This document shows positions 1 to 8,825 of a DNA stretch of 40,309 nucleotides, in pieces. A program made the translations under genes and the position numbers. Within the stretch, counting starts at the first letter, position 1; every line of letters starts with the position of its first letter. This DNA is from Qipengyuania polymorpha (GTDB lineage Bacteria; Pseudomonadota; Alphaproteobacteria; Sphingomonadales; Sphingomonadaceae). Where the stretch lies: contig NZ_JAIGNK010000006.1 in assembly GCF_019711435.1 (NCBI RefSeq), positions 1 through 40,309 on the forward strand, in the 5' to 3' direction. The notes beneath the pieces were generated by a model. The model did no database searches, was not told the origin of the DNA, and saw only the letters and a list, made by a program, of their open reading frames with translations.

Positions 1-1
1 T

Positions 2-76
2 GGCCCGTTCGTCTAGCGGTTAGGACGCGGCCCTTTCACGGCTGAAACACGGGTTCGATTCCCGTACGGGTCACCA
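2..76 (+). tRNA. tRNA-Glu (anticodon TTC)
   Basis: The sequence folds as a full cloverleaf. The acceptor arms GGCCCGT (2-8) and ACGGGTC (66-72) pair, A73 is the discriminator, and CCA is encoded at 74-76. The T-arm carries GGTTCGATTCC. The anticodon loop reads CTTTCAC, giving TTC, so the tRNA reads glutamate codons. The next gene is phoR, 68 bp downstream. A stem-loop at 106-130 (10-bp stem, one mismatch) lies between them but has no T-tract. Confidence 0.97.
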
Positions 77-144
77 TTTCTTCCATGACAATCATGCGAC
101 CGGACTAGCGCGAGGCAACACCTCTCGCTAAGCGCGGCCTCGCA

Positions 145-1314
145 ATGGAAACCCGCACGTTCCCCTGGTCCGCTTTTGCGCTGGCCATCGCGACAGCAAT
201 CGGCCTGATGATTCTCGGCCTGCCCGCGCTTCCTGTCCTGTTGATGCTGATGGTCTGGGCCGGTTCGCTCTGGCTGGTCGGGTCCACCCCGCCCCCGCCT
301 GCCCCGAAGAATGGCAATGGCGGCATTTCGCGCGATATGATGGGCGATCTCGTCGAGCATTCCGAAACGCCCGTCATCGTGACCGAGAGCGGCCGCGTCA
401 TCATCGCCAATCTCGCCTCGCGCCGCCTGCTTGGTGCGCATATCCTCGGGCAGGACGTAAAGATGGCACTGCGCCAGCCCGAGGCCGTGGGCCTGCTCGA
501 CAGCGATGCGGACGGCGCGGCGGTCATCCGCGGCCTCGCCCGCCGCCGCGATATCTGGCGCATCAACCGCAAGAAGCTCGACGGCGGGCTCGCCATCATC
601 GAATTCGTCAACAAGACGGCAGAAGCCGACATCAGTCGCGCGCATACCGATTTCGTCGCCAATGCCAGCCACGAGTTGCGCACGCCGCTCGCCTCCATCC
701 TCGGCTATGTCGAGACGCTGCGAGACGACATCGGCGACCTCGACCCGAAGACGGGCGACAAGTTTCTCGCCACAATCCAGCGCGAAGGCCGCCGCCTGCA
801 AGACCTTGTCAGCGACCTCATGTCGCTCTCGCGCATCGAGGCCGAGAAGCATGACATTCCGAGCGAGACGCTCGACCTCGGCAAGCTGGTCGACCGGGCC
901 GCGCGCGATGTTGCGGGCGACCGCGTAGAGCGGCTCGACCTTGAAGCGCATGGCGATTTCAACGTGAGCGGTGACGAACAGCAGCTGGAGCAGCTGGTTC
1001 GCAACCTCGTCGATAATGCCCTGAAATATGGCGACGAAGACAAGATGGTCACCGTGCGCCTCCAGCCACAGGGTGAAAAACGCGTCCAGCTTTCCGTGCA
1101 GGACCGCGGTGATGGCATCGCGCCAGAGCATCTTCCGCACCTCACCCGGCGTTTCTACCGCACGGACCCCGGCCGCAGCCGCGCCTCGGGCGGGACGGGC
1201 CTCGGTCTCGCCATCGTGAAACACATCGTCGAACGGCACCGCGGCAAGCTCGCCATCGACAGCACGCTGGGCGAAGGCACGCGGGTCAAGGTGACGCTGC
1301 CGCTCGCTGCCTGA
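145..1314 (+). CDS. phoR: PhoR-type sensor histidine kinase of the phosphate regulon
   Basis: The 389-residue protein is an inner-membrane kinase expected to phosphorylate PhoB at low phosphate. Two hydrophobic segments lie at about residues 8-47, with almost no periplasmic loop, as in PhoR. A PAS-like linker follows at about 62-155. The HisKA domain has the H-box NASHELRTP with phospho-acceptor His176. The HATPase domain shows the N-box NLVDNALKYG (287-296), G1 motif DRGDGIAP (320-327) and G2 motif GGTGLGLAI (349-357). The PhoR assignment rests on the kinase architecture plus its place at the head of a porin-pst-phoU-phoB block on the same strand. It is separated from the porin by 140 bp with its own Pho box, so it is probably a separate transcript. 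Kinase identity is certain; PhoR specificity comes from context. Confidence 0.92.
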   Translation: METRTFPWSAFALAIATAIGLMILGLPALPVLLMLMVWAGSLWLVGSTPPPPAPKNGNGGISRDMMGDLVEHSETPVIVTESGRVIIANLASRRLLGAHILGQDVKMALRQPEAVGLLDSDADGAAVIRGLARRRDIWRINRKKLDGGLAIIEFVNKTAEADISRAHTDFVANASHELRTPLASILGYVETLRDDIGDLDPKTGDKFLATIQREGRRLQDLVSDLMSLSRIEAEKHDIPSETLDLGKLVDRAARDVAGDRVERLDLEAHGDFNVSGDEQQLEQLVRNLVDNALKYGDEDKMVTVRLQPQGEKRVQLSVQDRGDGIAPEHLPHLTRRFYRTDPGRSRASGGTGLGLAIVKHIVERHRGKLAIDSTLGEGTRVKVTLPLAA

Positions 1315-1384
1315 CGCGCGCAAAACTCACGAAACCTGCCATTTTGCACAGGCTGTCCACAGCCTGCAGGTCCGTGCGCGTATT

Positions 1385-1413
1385 GTGTCACAAAGGCGTA
1401 ACAGAGCGGTCAT
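1385..1413 (+). promoter_or_regulatory. Candidate Pho box (three 7-bp half-sites) upstream of the porin
   Basis: GTGTCAC (1385-1391), GCGTAAC (1396-1402) and CGGTCAT (1407-1413) are separated by 4-bp A/G-rich spacers (AAAG, AGAG). This gives the exact 11-bp period of PhoB sites (consensus CTGTCAT-N4-CTGTCAT). A possible -10, CATAGA, overlaps the third half-site at 1411-1416. The array lies about 40 bp before the porin start. Similar arrays precede pstS and phoB. Confidence 0.68.
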
Positions 1414-1454
1414 AGAGGCGACCCCGAACAGTAACCTTTTAAGGGATTCGTCAC

Positions 1455-2807
1455 ATGAAAACGGCCTTCCGGCTCTCCGTAATCGCCGCTGCCATGAGCT
1501 GCACCATTGCTACCCCTGTGTTTGCGCAGGACGCTGCAGCGCCAACTCCCGAAGAAGAGCTCGCCGCAATGCGCGCACAGCTCCAGACGCTCACCAGCCG
1601 CATCGACCAGCTCGAAACCGAGCTGGAGCAGACGCAGGCCGCCAATAGCGACCAAGACGCCGTCATCGCGGCAAACGCGGAAGCGGTCGCCAAGCCGGCT
1701 CCTGAGCCCAAACCCGCCGCCCAGCTTGAAAAGAGCGGCTGGACCTTCAAGCCGCGTGGCCGCCTCATGTTCGACGCAGGCACGCTCGGCGCTCCCGAAT
1801 CGACCGGTGCAGACGACGGCTTCGGCAATGAGGTTCGCCGCGCGCGCCTTGGCGCTTCGGGCGACATTCCGGGCGGCTTCGGCTACAAGTTCGAGCTCGA
1901 CTTCGCGGGCAACGAAGTGGAAGCCGCCGACGCCATCCTGACCTATGAAGACGGCGATTTCGAAGTCGTCATCGGCCACCACAACAACTTCCAGTCGCTG
2001 GAAGAGCTGACCAGCTCGCTGCACACCAGCTTCATCGAGCGCGCGGCTTTCACCGACGCCTTCGGTTTCGAGCGCCGCATCGGCCTTTCGGCCAATTACA
2101 GCGCGGGTATCGTGCTGGCGCAGGCCGGTGTCTTCACCGACAATTTCGACGACACGGGTACGGACAACCGCGGCTTCGACGGTCGCCTCGTCGTGATGCC
2201 CAAGCTGGGCGACACGCAGCTGCACTTCGGTGGCAGCGTGCACTACAACGACCTCGGCGAAGAGGACGCGACCGTGCGTTATCGCCAGCGTCCGCTTGTC
2301 CACTTCACCTCGACCCGTTTCGTGAACACCGGCAACCTTGCCGCCGACAGCGAATTCGGTGCAGGCCTCGAAGCAGCGATGATTTCGGGCCCGTTCCATG
2401 CGGTGGCCGAAGGTTACTGGCAGAACGTCGACATGCCGATGGCAGGCAACCCGACTTTCTTCGGTGGCTATGCCGAAGTCGGCTATTTCCTCACCGGCGG
2501 CGACACACGCGGCTACAAGGGCGGCAAGTTCGACCGCACCAAGCCCGCCAATCCGGTCGGTGAAGGCGGCATGGGTTCGCTGCAGCTGAACCTGCGCTAC
2601 GACCACCTCGACCTGAACGACGCCGGCATCATCGGCGGCATCCAGAATGGCTACCAGGCTTCGCTGAACTGGAAGCCGACCGACTACACCATGTTCAGCG
2701 TGAACTACGGCCGGATGGAGTACACCGATTCGGTCCTCCCGACCGCAGATGGCGACACCGATTACGGCGTCGATGCCTTCGGTGTGCGCGCACAGGTCGA
2801 TTTCTGA
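1455..2807 (+). CDS. Phosphate-selective-type porin (OprO/OprP family)
   Basis: The 450-residue protein begins with a Sec signal peptide of about 24 residues (cleavage after VFA). A Glu/Gln-rich coiled-coil segment follows at about residues 33-75, and the rest alternates aromatic and polar residues in the way of an outer-membrane beta-barrel. It ends in VRAQVDF with the C-terminal Phe that the Bam machinery recognises. The coiled coil plus FKPRGRLMFDAG and FELDFAGNEVEAADAIL-like barrel strands match the Porin_O_P group, which forms trimeric channels for phosphate or polyphosphate. Its position between phoR and pstS, with a Pho box in front, supports phosphate uptake across the outer membrane. 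The family is confident; the substrate is inferred from context. Confidence 0.88.
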   Translation: MKTAFRLSVIAAAMSCTIATPVFAQDAAAPTPEEELAAMRAQLQTLTSRIDQLETELEQTQAANSDQDAVIAANAEAVAKPAPEPKPAAQLEKSGWTFKPRGRLMFDAGTLGAPESTGADDGFGNEVRRARLGASGDIPGGFGYKFELDFAGNEVEAADAILTYEDGDFEVVIGHHNNFQSLEELTSSLHTSFIERAAFTDAFGFERRIGLSANYSAGIVLAQAGVFTDNFDDTGTDNRGFDGRLVVMPKLGDTQLHFGGSVHYNDLGEEDATVRYRQRPLVHFTSTRFVNTGNLAADSEFGAGLEAAMISGPFHAVAEGYWQNVDMPMAGNPTFFGGYAEVGYFLTGGDTRGYKGGKFDRTKPANPVGEGGMGSLQLNLRYDHLDLNDAGIIGGIQNGYQASLNWKPTDYTMFSVNYGRMEYTDSVLPTADGDTDYGVDAFGVRAQVDF

Positions 2808-2822
2808 GTTCAATGCCGTTAT

Positions 2823-2849
2823 GGGGCCGCTCAAGAGATTCGCGGCCCC
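2823..2849 (+). terminator. Stem-loop after the porin gene
   Basis: GGGGCCGC (2823-2830) and GCGGCCCC (2842-2849) form a perfect 8-bp stem with an 11-nt loop, 15 bp after the porin stop codon. No T-tract follows, so it may act as a weak or factor-dependent terminator or an mRNA 3' stabiliser. It separates the porin transcript from the Pho box of pstS. Confidence 0.5.
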
Positions 2850-2856
2850 ACAACGA

Positions 2857-2885
2857 AAGTCACACTCTTGTCGTCAACACGTAAC
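2857..2885 (+). promoter_or_regulatory. Candidate Pho box upstream of pstS
   Basis: AAGTCAC (2857-2863), TTGTCGT (2868-2874) and ACGTAAC (2879-2885) are spaced at exactly 11 bp. The last half-site resembles the GCGTAAC half-site before the porin. A -10-like CATTAT lies at 2885-2890. The geometry fits a PhoB-activated promoter for pstSCAB-phoU. Confidence 0.65.
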
Positions 2886-2934
2886 ATTATCGCGCTCTTG
2901 CGCGGCTAGTGGACACCAAAGGGGTACCCTAACA

Positions 2935-3966
2935 ATGACCAAGACTTTCAAATTCGCTCTCGCGGCCGCATCGGCCCTCACCCTCGCCGCTTGCGGTGAA
3001 AAAGGCGCCGAGCCGATTCACGCTGTGGGTTCCTCGACCGTTTATCCGTTCGCAAAATCGGTGGCCGAAACTTTCAACCGCGACTATCCGAATCTCCCTT
3101 CCCCGACCATCGAATCGACCGGCACCGGGGGTGGGTTCAAGCTGTTTTGTAACGGTCTCGGCGAGGACAAACCCGACATTGCCAACGCATCGCGCCGCAT
3201 GAAGGCCAGCGAGTTCGCGACCTGCCAGCAGAACGGTGTCACCGAAATCATCGAAATCCAGGTCGGCCTTGACGGCATCGCCCTTGCTTCGGCCAAGGGT
3301 GGCATCACCATGAACCTCACGCCGAAGATGGTTTACGAAGCCATTGCGGCACGTCCCTATGGCGGTGAACAGACCAACCAGAAGTGGTCGGACGTCGATG
3401 CTTCGCTCCCCGATGTCGACATCCTCGTTTACGGTCCGCCCAGCACCTCGGGTACGCGTGACGCGCTCAAGGAACTCATCCTCGAAGTCGGCTGCGACAC
3501 AAATCCGGAAATGGAAGCGCTGAAGGACAGCGACAAGGACCGGCACGCTCAGCTGTGCACCGAAGTCCGCAGCGACGGCAAGTATGTCGACCAGGGCGAG
3601 CAGGACAACCTCATCGTCCAGAAGATCGAAGGCAATCCGAACGCTGTGGGTATCTTTGGCTACTCCTATCTTGAGGAAAATGCCGACAAGGTGCAGGGCC
3701 TCAACATGAACGGCGTTGCCCCGACCTACGAGAACATCGCCAACTTCGAATATCCCGGCGCGCGGCCGCTGTATGTCTACGTCAAGAAGGCACACATCGG
3801 CGCCATCCAGGGCCTCTCGGAATTCCTCACCCAGTGGACCAAGATGTGGGACCGTGACGGCGAACTCGCCAAGATCGGCCTCGTCGCCAATCCCGATGAC
3901 GTGATGGCGAAGTCGATGTCGGCTGCCACCAACTACGACACGCTCGACGGCTCCGAGCTCAAGTAA
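2935..3966 (+). CDS. pstS: PstS phosphate-binding lipoprotein
   Basis: This is the high-affinity phosphate-binding protein of the Pst ABC transporter. From the ATG at 2935 (AAAGGGG at 2918-2924 as ribosome site) it is 343 residues, close to E. coli PstS. The first 20 residues form a lipoprotein signal with lipobox LAAC, Cys20 being the expected lipidated residue, so the protein should be membrane-anchored in the periplasm. The mature part shows the family phosphate-binding loops: AVGSSTVYPF near the N-terminus, ESTGTGGG, and a GPPSTSGTRDAL stretch. The reading frame is open further upstream to 2749, but that part overlaps the porin and the Pho box, so the later ATG is preferred. pstC follows after 17 bp. 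Confidence 0.95.
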   Translation: MTKTFKFALAAASALTLAACGEKGAEPIHAVGSSTVYPFAKSVAETFNRDYPNLPSPTIESTGTGGGFKLFCNGLGEDKPDIANASRRMKASEFATCQQNGVTEIIEIQVGLDGIALASAKGGITMNLTPKMVYEAIAARPYGGEQTNQKWSDVDASLPDVDILVYGPPSTSGTRDALKELILEVGCDTNPEMEALKDSDKDRHAQLCTEVRSDGKYVDQGEQDNLIVQKIEGNPNAVGIFGYSYLEENADKVQGLNMNGVAPTYENIANFEYPGARPLYVYVKKAHIGAIQGLSEFLTQWTKMWDRDGELAKIGLVANPDDVMAKSMSAATNYDTLDGSELK

Positions 3967-3983
3967 GGACTATAGCACCCACG

Positions 3984-5369
3984 ATGTCGCCAACTCTCCT
4001 GCTCCTCCTGGCCCTCGGGCTCGGGCTCGCCGGATGGTTGGCGGCTCGTGCGCGTGCATGGTCCTTCCGGCGCGCCAGCCCCGACGGGCGGCTGGCCAGC
4101 CTTCCCAGCTACCACGCATGGTACGTGGCGCTGTGGATTGTCCTGCCCGTCGTGATTTTCGTCGCGGCCTGGAGCGCGATTGCGCCCGGCCTCGTCACGC
4201 AAGCCGTGCTGGCCAGCCCCGCTGCGGACCAGCTGCCCGCCTTTGGCTTCCAGCGCCAGACCATCCTCAACGAAGCGCGCGCGGTGGCTACCGGTGCAGC
4301 GCAAGGGGTGTTCAACCCGCTCGCCAACGAATTCGTCGAGCCTTACCGGCAGGCAATCGGCAAATATAACTGGATCGGCATCATCGTGACGGTCCTCATC
4401 GCCTTCCTCGGCGGTGTCTGGGCATTCCTGCGCCTCAAGCCCGATTTCGCCGCGCGCAACCGTGTCGAGAAGATCGTCATGGCGATCCTGCTGGGCGCTT
4501 CGCTGGTCGCCATCCTGACCACGCTCGGCATCTTCGTCAGCCTCGTGTTCGAAACCATCCGTTTCTTCGGCATGGTCAATCCGATCGACTTCCTGTTCGG
4601 CACCCATTGGGGCCCGGACCCGATGGCCAATGCCGCCAATCCGGACCCGACCCGCTACGGCGCAATTCCGCTGTTCTGGGGTACGTTGTTCATCGGCGCC
4701 ATCATCGCCATGATCGTCGCCATCCCGCTGGGCCTGATGAGCGCGATTTACCTGACGCAATACGCCAACCCCAAGCTGCGCGCCTGGGTGAAGCCCGCGC
4801 TTGAAATCCTCGCCGGTGTGCCGACGGTAGTCTATGGCTACTTCGCCGCGCTCACGATCGCGCCCGCGATCCGCGACTTCGCTATTTCGCTCGGCGCATC
4901 TTCCGCTTCGAGCGAGAGCGCGCTCGCCGCAGGCCTTGTGATGGGCGTGATGATTATCCCGTTCGTCTCCTCCATGGCAGACGACAGCATTGCCGCCGTG
5001 CCGCAAGCTATGCGCGACGGAAGCCTCGCCATGGGTGCGACGACCAACGAGACCATCCGCCGCGTGCTCGTGCCCGCCGCCCTACCCGGTATCGTCGCAG
5101 GGGTCATGCTGGCCGTCAGCCGCGCGATCGGTGAGACGATGATCGTGGTGATGGCTGCATCGACCGCCGCCAACCTGAGCGCCAACCCGCTCGAATCGAT
5201 GACCACGGTCACCGTGCAGATCGTCGCCATGCTGACCGGCGAAGGCAGTTTCGACCATCCGGCCACGCTGTCGGCATTCGCGCTCGGTTTCGTGTTGTTC
5301 CTGGTCACCCTCGGCCTGAATTTCATCGCCCTGCGCGTCGTGAAGAGGTTCCGCGAAGCTTATGAGTGA
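3984..5369 (+). CDS. pstC: PstC phosphate ABC transporter permease, with N-terminal extension
   Basis: The 461-residue inner-membrane permease pairs with PstA as the phosphate channel. It is about 140 residues longer than E. coli PstC. The extension has a membrane segment at the very N-terminus (LLLLLALGLGLAGWLAA), a second near residues 47-67, and a soluble stretch, as in the DUF3708 region of alphaproteobacterial PstC. The core begins near residue 160 with the remaining membrane helices. The cytoplasmic EAA loop reads AALPGIVAGVMLAVSRAIGETM and would contact PstB. The 3' end overlaps pstA by 8 bp, consistent with translational coupling. Confidence 0.93.
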   Translation: MSPTLLLLLALGLGLAGWLAARARAWSFRRASPDGRLASLPSYHAWYVALWIVLPVVIFVAAWSAIAPGLVTQAVLASPAADQLPAFGFQRQTILNEARAVATGAAQGVFNPLANEFVEPYRQAIGKYNWIGIIVTVLIAFLGGVWAFLRLKPDFAARNRVEKIVMAILLGASLVAILTTLGIFVSLVFETIRFFGMVNPIDFLFGTHWGPDPMANAANPDPTRYGAIPLFWGTLFIGAIIAMIVAIPLGLMSAIYLTQYANPKLRAWVKPALEILAGVPTVVYGYFAALTIAPAIRDFAISLGASSASSESALAAGLVMGVMIIPFVSSMADDSIAAVPQAMRDGSLAMGATTNETIRRVLVPAALPGIVAGVMLAVSRAIGETMIVVMAASTAANLSANPLESMTTVTVQIVAMLTGEGSFDHPATLSAFALGFVLFLVTLGLNFIALRVVKRFREAYE

Positions 5370-6612
5370 GCAAATCGCCCCCACGCGCACGCCCGCTTTC
5401 GAAGCGCGGCTGAAAAAGCGCTACGCAGCCGAGAAGCGGTTCAAGACCATGGGCCTTGCCGCCATCGTCTTCTCGATTGCCGTGCTCATCTACCTGCTCG
5501 GTACGATGACGCTGAACGGTATCGGCGGCTTCCAACGCGCCGAAGTGGCCGTGCCGATGGACTTCACACAGGCCGGTATTTCCGCCGATCCTTCGGTCAT
5601 GGGCACGTCCGGCGCGGTCCAGTCGCTCGAGGCGCAGGGCCTGCCCGACGTCGTCGAATATTTCGCGGTCGAGGCACTTGGCGAAGAAGGCGCAGATGAA
5701 ATCGGTAGCCAGGCCTGGCGCGATGTCGCCGCCGCCATCTCGGCCGACCCCGGTATCGTCGAGCGTCAGGAAACCTTCTGGATTCCAGCCAGCGCCGACC
5801 TCGCGCAGGGGCTGGCAGGCGAAGGTTCGCCCGAACTCCAGGCGCTGGCCTCAAGCCTCGCAGAGGAAGGCAAGCTGGCGAAGAATTTCGACACCGGCTT
5901 CTTCACCCGTGCCGATGCGACCAACCCGCAGCAGGTAGGTATCTGGGGCGCGCTCAAGGGCTCGATCCTGACGATGATCGTCACGCTCGCCCTTGCCTTC
6001 CCGATCGGCGTGCTGGCCGCGCTCTACCTCGAGGAATACGCGCCAAAGAATCGCTGGACCGACCTTATCGAGCTGTCGATCAACAATCTCGCCGCGGTCC
6101 CCTCGATCATCTTCGGCCTGCTCGGCCTAGCGGTCTTCCTGACCATTTTCCCGAGCTACCGCTCGGCTCCGCTCATCGGCGGTATGACGCTGGCGCTGAT
6201 GACCATGCCGGTCATCGTCATCGCCGGTCGTAACGCCATCAAGGCCGTTCCGCCCAGCATCCGCGACGGTGCGCTGGCCGTGGGCGCTTCGCCCGTGCAA
6301 GTGGTCTTCCACCACGTCCTGCCGCTCGCCCTGCCCGGCATCCTGACCGGCACCATCATCGGCATGGCCCGCGCGCTGGGCGAGACCGCGCCGCTGCTGA
6401 TGATCGGTATGCGCGCCTTCGTGGCCAGCCCGCCCGACAGCTTCACTGCACCGGCCACCGTGCTGCCGATGCAGATCTTCCTCTGGTCCGATGAAATCGA
6501 CCGCGGTTTCGTGGAGCGCACCAGCGCTGCTATCATCGTCCTCCTGCTGTTCCTCCTCGTGATGAACGGCCTCGCCATCTACCTGCGCAACAAGTTCGAG
6601 AAAAAGTGGTGA
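5362..6612 (+). CDS. pstA: PstA phosphate ABC transporter permease, with DUF3333-type N-terminus
   Basis: The 416-residue inner-membrane protein is the second permease of the Pst system. The N-terminal ~180 residues (one membrane segment at about 28-50, then a periplasmic domain rich in Glu, Ala and Gly) correspond to the DUF3333 extension of alphaproteobacterial PstA. The C-terminal ~220 residues are the canonical permease, with [30 protein letters not shown] sequence and EAA loop [20 protein letters not shown]. The start overlaps pstC by 8 bp and the stop overlaps pstB by 7 bp. Both permeases of this operon are extended, which suggests the two extra domains work together in the periplasm. 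Confidence 0.93.
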   Translation: MSEQIAPTRTPAFEARLKKRYAAEKRFKTMGLAAIVFSIAVLIYLLGTMTLNGIGGFQRAEVAVPMDFTQAGISADPSVMGTSGAVQSLEAQGLPDVVEYFAVEALGEEGADEIGSQAWRDVAAAISADPGIVERQETFWIPASADLAQGLAGEGSPELQALASSLAEEGKLAKNFDTGFFTRADATNPQQVGIWGALKGSILTMIVTLALAFPIGVLAALYLEEYAPKNRWTDLIELSINNLAAVPSIIFGLLGLAVFLTIFPSYRSAPLIGGMTLALMTMPVIVIAGRNAIKAVPPSIRDGALAVGASPVQVVFHHVLPLALPGILTGTIIGMARALGETAPLLMIGMRAFVASPPDSFTAPATVLPMQIFLWSDEIDRGFVERTSAAIIVLLLFLLVMNGLAIYLRNKFEKKW

Positions 6613-7397
6613 CCGTAGTCCATCCAAACCTGACCGACACCGACGCCAAGATGAGCGCGCGCGATGTCAGCGTGTTCTACGGCGAGAAGAAGGCGATCGA
6701 TAACGTCTCGATCGACATTCCGACCAAATACGTCACCGCCTTCATCGGCCCCTCGGGCTGCGGCAAATCGACCTTCCTGCGCACGCTCAATCGCATGAAC
6801 GACACGATCCCCTCGGCCCGCGTCGAAGGGGAAATCATGCTCGACGGTGAGGATATCTACCGGTCGGGCATGGACGTGGTCCAGCTGCGCGCCCGTGTCG
6901 GCATGGTGTTCCAGAAGCCCAACCCCTTCCCCAAGTCGATTTACGAAAACATCGCCTACGGCCCGAAGATCCATGGCCTGGCCGAGAGCAAGGACGAACT
7001 CGACGCGGTGGTCGAGAAGTCGCTGCGCCGCGCCGGTCTGTGGGAAGAAGTGAAGGATCGTTTGCAGGACAGCGGCACTGCGCTTTCGGGCGGCCAGCAG
7101 CAGCGCCTGTGCATCGCCCGCGCCATCGCGGTCGACCCCGAAGTCATCCTGATGGACGAGCCCTGCTCGGCGCTCGACCCCATCGCCACGGCGAAGATCG
7201 AAGAGCTCATCGACGATCTCAACGGCCGCTATGCCATCGTCATCGTGACCCACTCGATGCAACAGGCGGCCCGTGTCAGCCAGCGCACCGCTTTCTTCCA
7301 TCTCGGAAAGATGGTGGAATATGGTCGCACTTCTGACATATTCACCAACCCGCTCGAGCAGCGGACCCAGGATTACATCACAGGGCGTTACGGCTGA
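6606..7397 (+). CDS. pstB: PstB phosphate ABC transporter ATPase
   Basis: The 263-residue cytoplasmic ATPase energises phosphate import and in E. coli also helps signal phosphate sufficiency to PhoR through PhoU. All nucleotide-binding motifs are present: Walker [10 protein letters not shown] (48-56), Q-loop VFQKPNPFP (101-109), signature LSGGQQQR (160-167), Walker B VILMDEP (180-186) and switch His216. NRMND and the PNPFP stretch are typical of PstB. The start is GTG at 6606, overlapping pstA; an ATG at 6651 (Met16) has no visible ribosome site. The stop codon overlaps the phoU start as TGATG. Confidence 0.96.
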   Translation: MVTVVHPNLTDTDAKMSARDVSVFYGEKKAIDNVSIDIPTKYVTAFIGPSGCGKSTFLRTLNRMNDTIPSARVEGEIMLDGEDIYRSGMDVVQLRARVGMVFQKPNPFPKSIYENIAYGPKIHGLAESKDELDAVVEKSLRRAGLWEEVKDRLQDSGTALSGGQQQRLCIARAIAVDPEVILMDEPCSALDPIATAKIEELIDDLNGRYAIVIVTHSMQQAARVSQRTAFFHLGKMVEYGRTSDIFTNPLEQRTQDYITGRYG

Positions 7398-8068
7398 TGC
7401 AGGAACATACCGTCAAGGCATTCGACGAGGACATCACCAAGCTGCGCGGCCTGATCGCGGAGATGGGCGGGCTTGCCGAAGTCGCCATCCAGGAAGCGCT
7501 CGATGCGCTGGTCAAGGGCGATGACGACCTCGCCAAGAAGGTGGTCAAGGGCGACAAGAAGATCGACGCGCTCGAAAGCGAGATCGACAAGCTGGCCGTG
7601 CGCATCATCGCGCTCCGCGCCCCGATGGCCGACGACCTTCGCGAAGTCATCGCCGCATTGAAGATTGCCGGCGTTGTCGAACGCATTGGCGATTATTCCA
7701 AGAACATTGCCAAGGCGAGCCGCGAAATCGGCGAGCATCGCAAGCAGTTCGAACCGCTCACCCTGCTCCCCGCCATGGCCGAAGTCGCCAGCGAGATGGT
7801 GCACGACGTGCTCACCGCCTATGCCGCGCGCGACCCCGAACTCGCGCGCGAAGTCATCGCGGCAGACGAGAAGGTCGACGCCTTCTACAATTCCATTTTC
7901 CGTAACCTCGTCAGCCACATGGTCGAGAACCCTGCGACGATTTCGAGCGCGGCGCAGCTGCTCTTCGTGGCGCGCAATCTCGAACGCATCGGCGACCATG
8001 CGACCAATGTTGCCGAAATGGTGCACTTCGCCGCCACGGGCATGTATCCGCCCGATGAGGATGGCTGA
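7397..8068 (+). CDS. phoU: PhoU phosphate-signalling regulator
   Basis: The 223-residue protein has the PhoU layout of two three-helix bundles. The first (about residues 10-105) contains LRGLIAEMGGLAE, the metal-binding-type stretch KIAGVVERIGDYSKNIAK, and VKGDKKIDALESEID. The second (about 115-210) ends with the matching ARNLERIGDHATNVAEM. PhoU links the Pst transporter to PhoR and keeps the regulon off when phosphate is plentiful. The ATG overlaps the pstB stop, so translation is coupled. The last codons overlap the candidate Pho box of phoB. Confidence 0.95.
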   Translation: MQEHTVKAFDEDITKLRGLIAEMGGLAEVAIQEALDALVKGDDDLAKKVVKGDKKIDALESEIDKLAVRIIALRAPMADDLREVIAALKIAGVVERIGDYSKNIAKASREIGEHRKQFEPLTLLPAMAEVASEMVHDVLTAYAARDPELAREVIAADEKVDAFYNSIFRNLVSHMVENPATISSAAQLLFVARNLERIGDHATNVAEMVHFAATGMYPPDEDG

Positions 8069-8093
8069 CACAATTCTGTAGCTTGAGGGTCAT
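8065..8093 (+). promoter_or_regulatory. Candidate Pho box upstream of phoB
   Basis: CTGACAC (8065-8071), CTGTAGC (8076-8082) and GGGTCAT (8087-8093) are spaced at exactly 11 bp, starting inside the last codons of phoU. A -10-like CATACT lies at 8091-8096, at the same offset from the array start as in the porin promoter. Transcription would then begin near 8103, downstream of the first possible GTG of phoB (8100). This suggests phoB has an internal autoregulated promoter. Confidence 0.5.
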
Positions 8094-8129
8094 ACTGGAG
8101 TGCCAGACAAACTGCAGGAAGGGGCCAAG

Positions 8130-8819
8130 GTGCAGGCTGGCAAGCTACTTCTGGTAGAGGACGATCCCGCCCTCTCCGAACTTCTCGAATACCGCTTCTC
8201 GAACGAGGGCTACGACGTCCGCACCACTGCGGATGGCGACGAAGCATTGCTGCTCGCCGCCGAGGACGTACCCGACCTTGTCATCCTCGACTGGATGATC
8301 GAGGGCACCAGCGGCATCGAAGTCTGCCGCCGCCTGCGCCGCGACAAATCGACCGCGCATGTCCCCATCATCATGCTGACCGCTCGCGAGGCGGAGGATG
8401 ACCGCATCCGTGGCTTGGAAACCGGTGCTGACGACTACCTCACCAAGCCCTTCTCCCCGCGTGAATTGCTGGCCCGCGTGGCCGCCGTCATGCGCCGCAT
8501 CCGCCCGGTACTGGCAGGCGAGAGCATCGAAGTCGGCGACCTCACGCTCGACCCCGTGGCCCACAAGGTTTCACGACGCGGCCAGACGCTGAAGCTCGGC
8601 CCCACCGAGTACCGCCTGCTCAAGTTTTTCATGGAGAGCCCGGGCCGCGTATTCAGCCGCAACCAATTACTCGACGGCGTCTGGGGCACCGAAAGCGACA
8701 TCGAGCTACGGACGGTCGACGTCCACATCCGCCGCTTGCGCAAGGCACTGGAAATCGATGGCGCGAAGGACCCTGTGCGGACTGTTCGGAGTGCGGGCTA
8801 TTCGCTGGAAGCGGCCTGA
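8130..8819 (+). CDS. phoB: PhoB phosphate-regulon response regulator
   Basis: PhoB is the OmpR-family DNA-binding regulator activated by PhoR. The N-terminal receiver domain starts KLLLVEDD and has the phospho-acceptor Asp54 in VILDWM, Thr84 and Lys106 (in LTKPFSP). The C-terminal ~100 residues are a winged helix with GPTEYRLLKFFMESPGRVFSR and RTVDVHIRRLRKAL. The start chosen is GTG at 8130, preceded by AGGAAGGGG (8116-8124). It gives 229 residues, the same as E. coli PhoB, and places the start downstream of the putative transcription start. A GTG at 8100 in the same frame (239 residues) is possible but has poor ribosome-site spacing. Confidence 0.94.
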   Translation: MQAGKLLLVEDDPALSELLEYRFSNEGYDVRTTADGDEALLLAAEDVPDLVILDWMIEGTSGIEVCRRLRRDKSTAHVPIIMLTAREAEDDRIRGLETGADDYLTKPFSPRELLARVAAVMRRIRPVLAGESIEVGDLTLDPVAHKVSRRGQTLKLGPTEYRLLKFFMESPGRVFSRNQLLDGVWGTESDIELRTVDVHIRRLRKALEIDGAKDPVRTVRSAGYSLEAA

Positions 8820-8825
8820 CGCTTC

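Noticed and set aside
84..100. Pho-box-like half-sites on the minus strand between tRNA-Glu and phoR
   Set aside because: Only one half-site (TTGTCAT) is good and the orientation points away from phoR, so a phoR Pho box is not supported.
106..130. Stem-loop after tRNA-Glu as a terminator
   Set aside because: The 10-bp stem has a mismatch and no T-tract follows, so it is mentioned under the tRNA but not called.
13..1323. Long minus-strand open frame across phoR
   Set aside because: It is the antisense shadow of a kinase with all catalytic motifs. Long antisense frames are expected in GC-rich genes with GC-rich third positions.
8100..8129. GTG at 8100 as the phoB start
   Set aside because: It has poor ribosome-site spacing and lies upstream of the transcription start predicted by the third Pho box. 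GTG 8130 has AGGAAGGGG and gives the usual 229-residue length.
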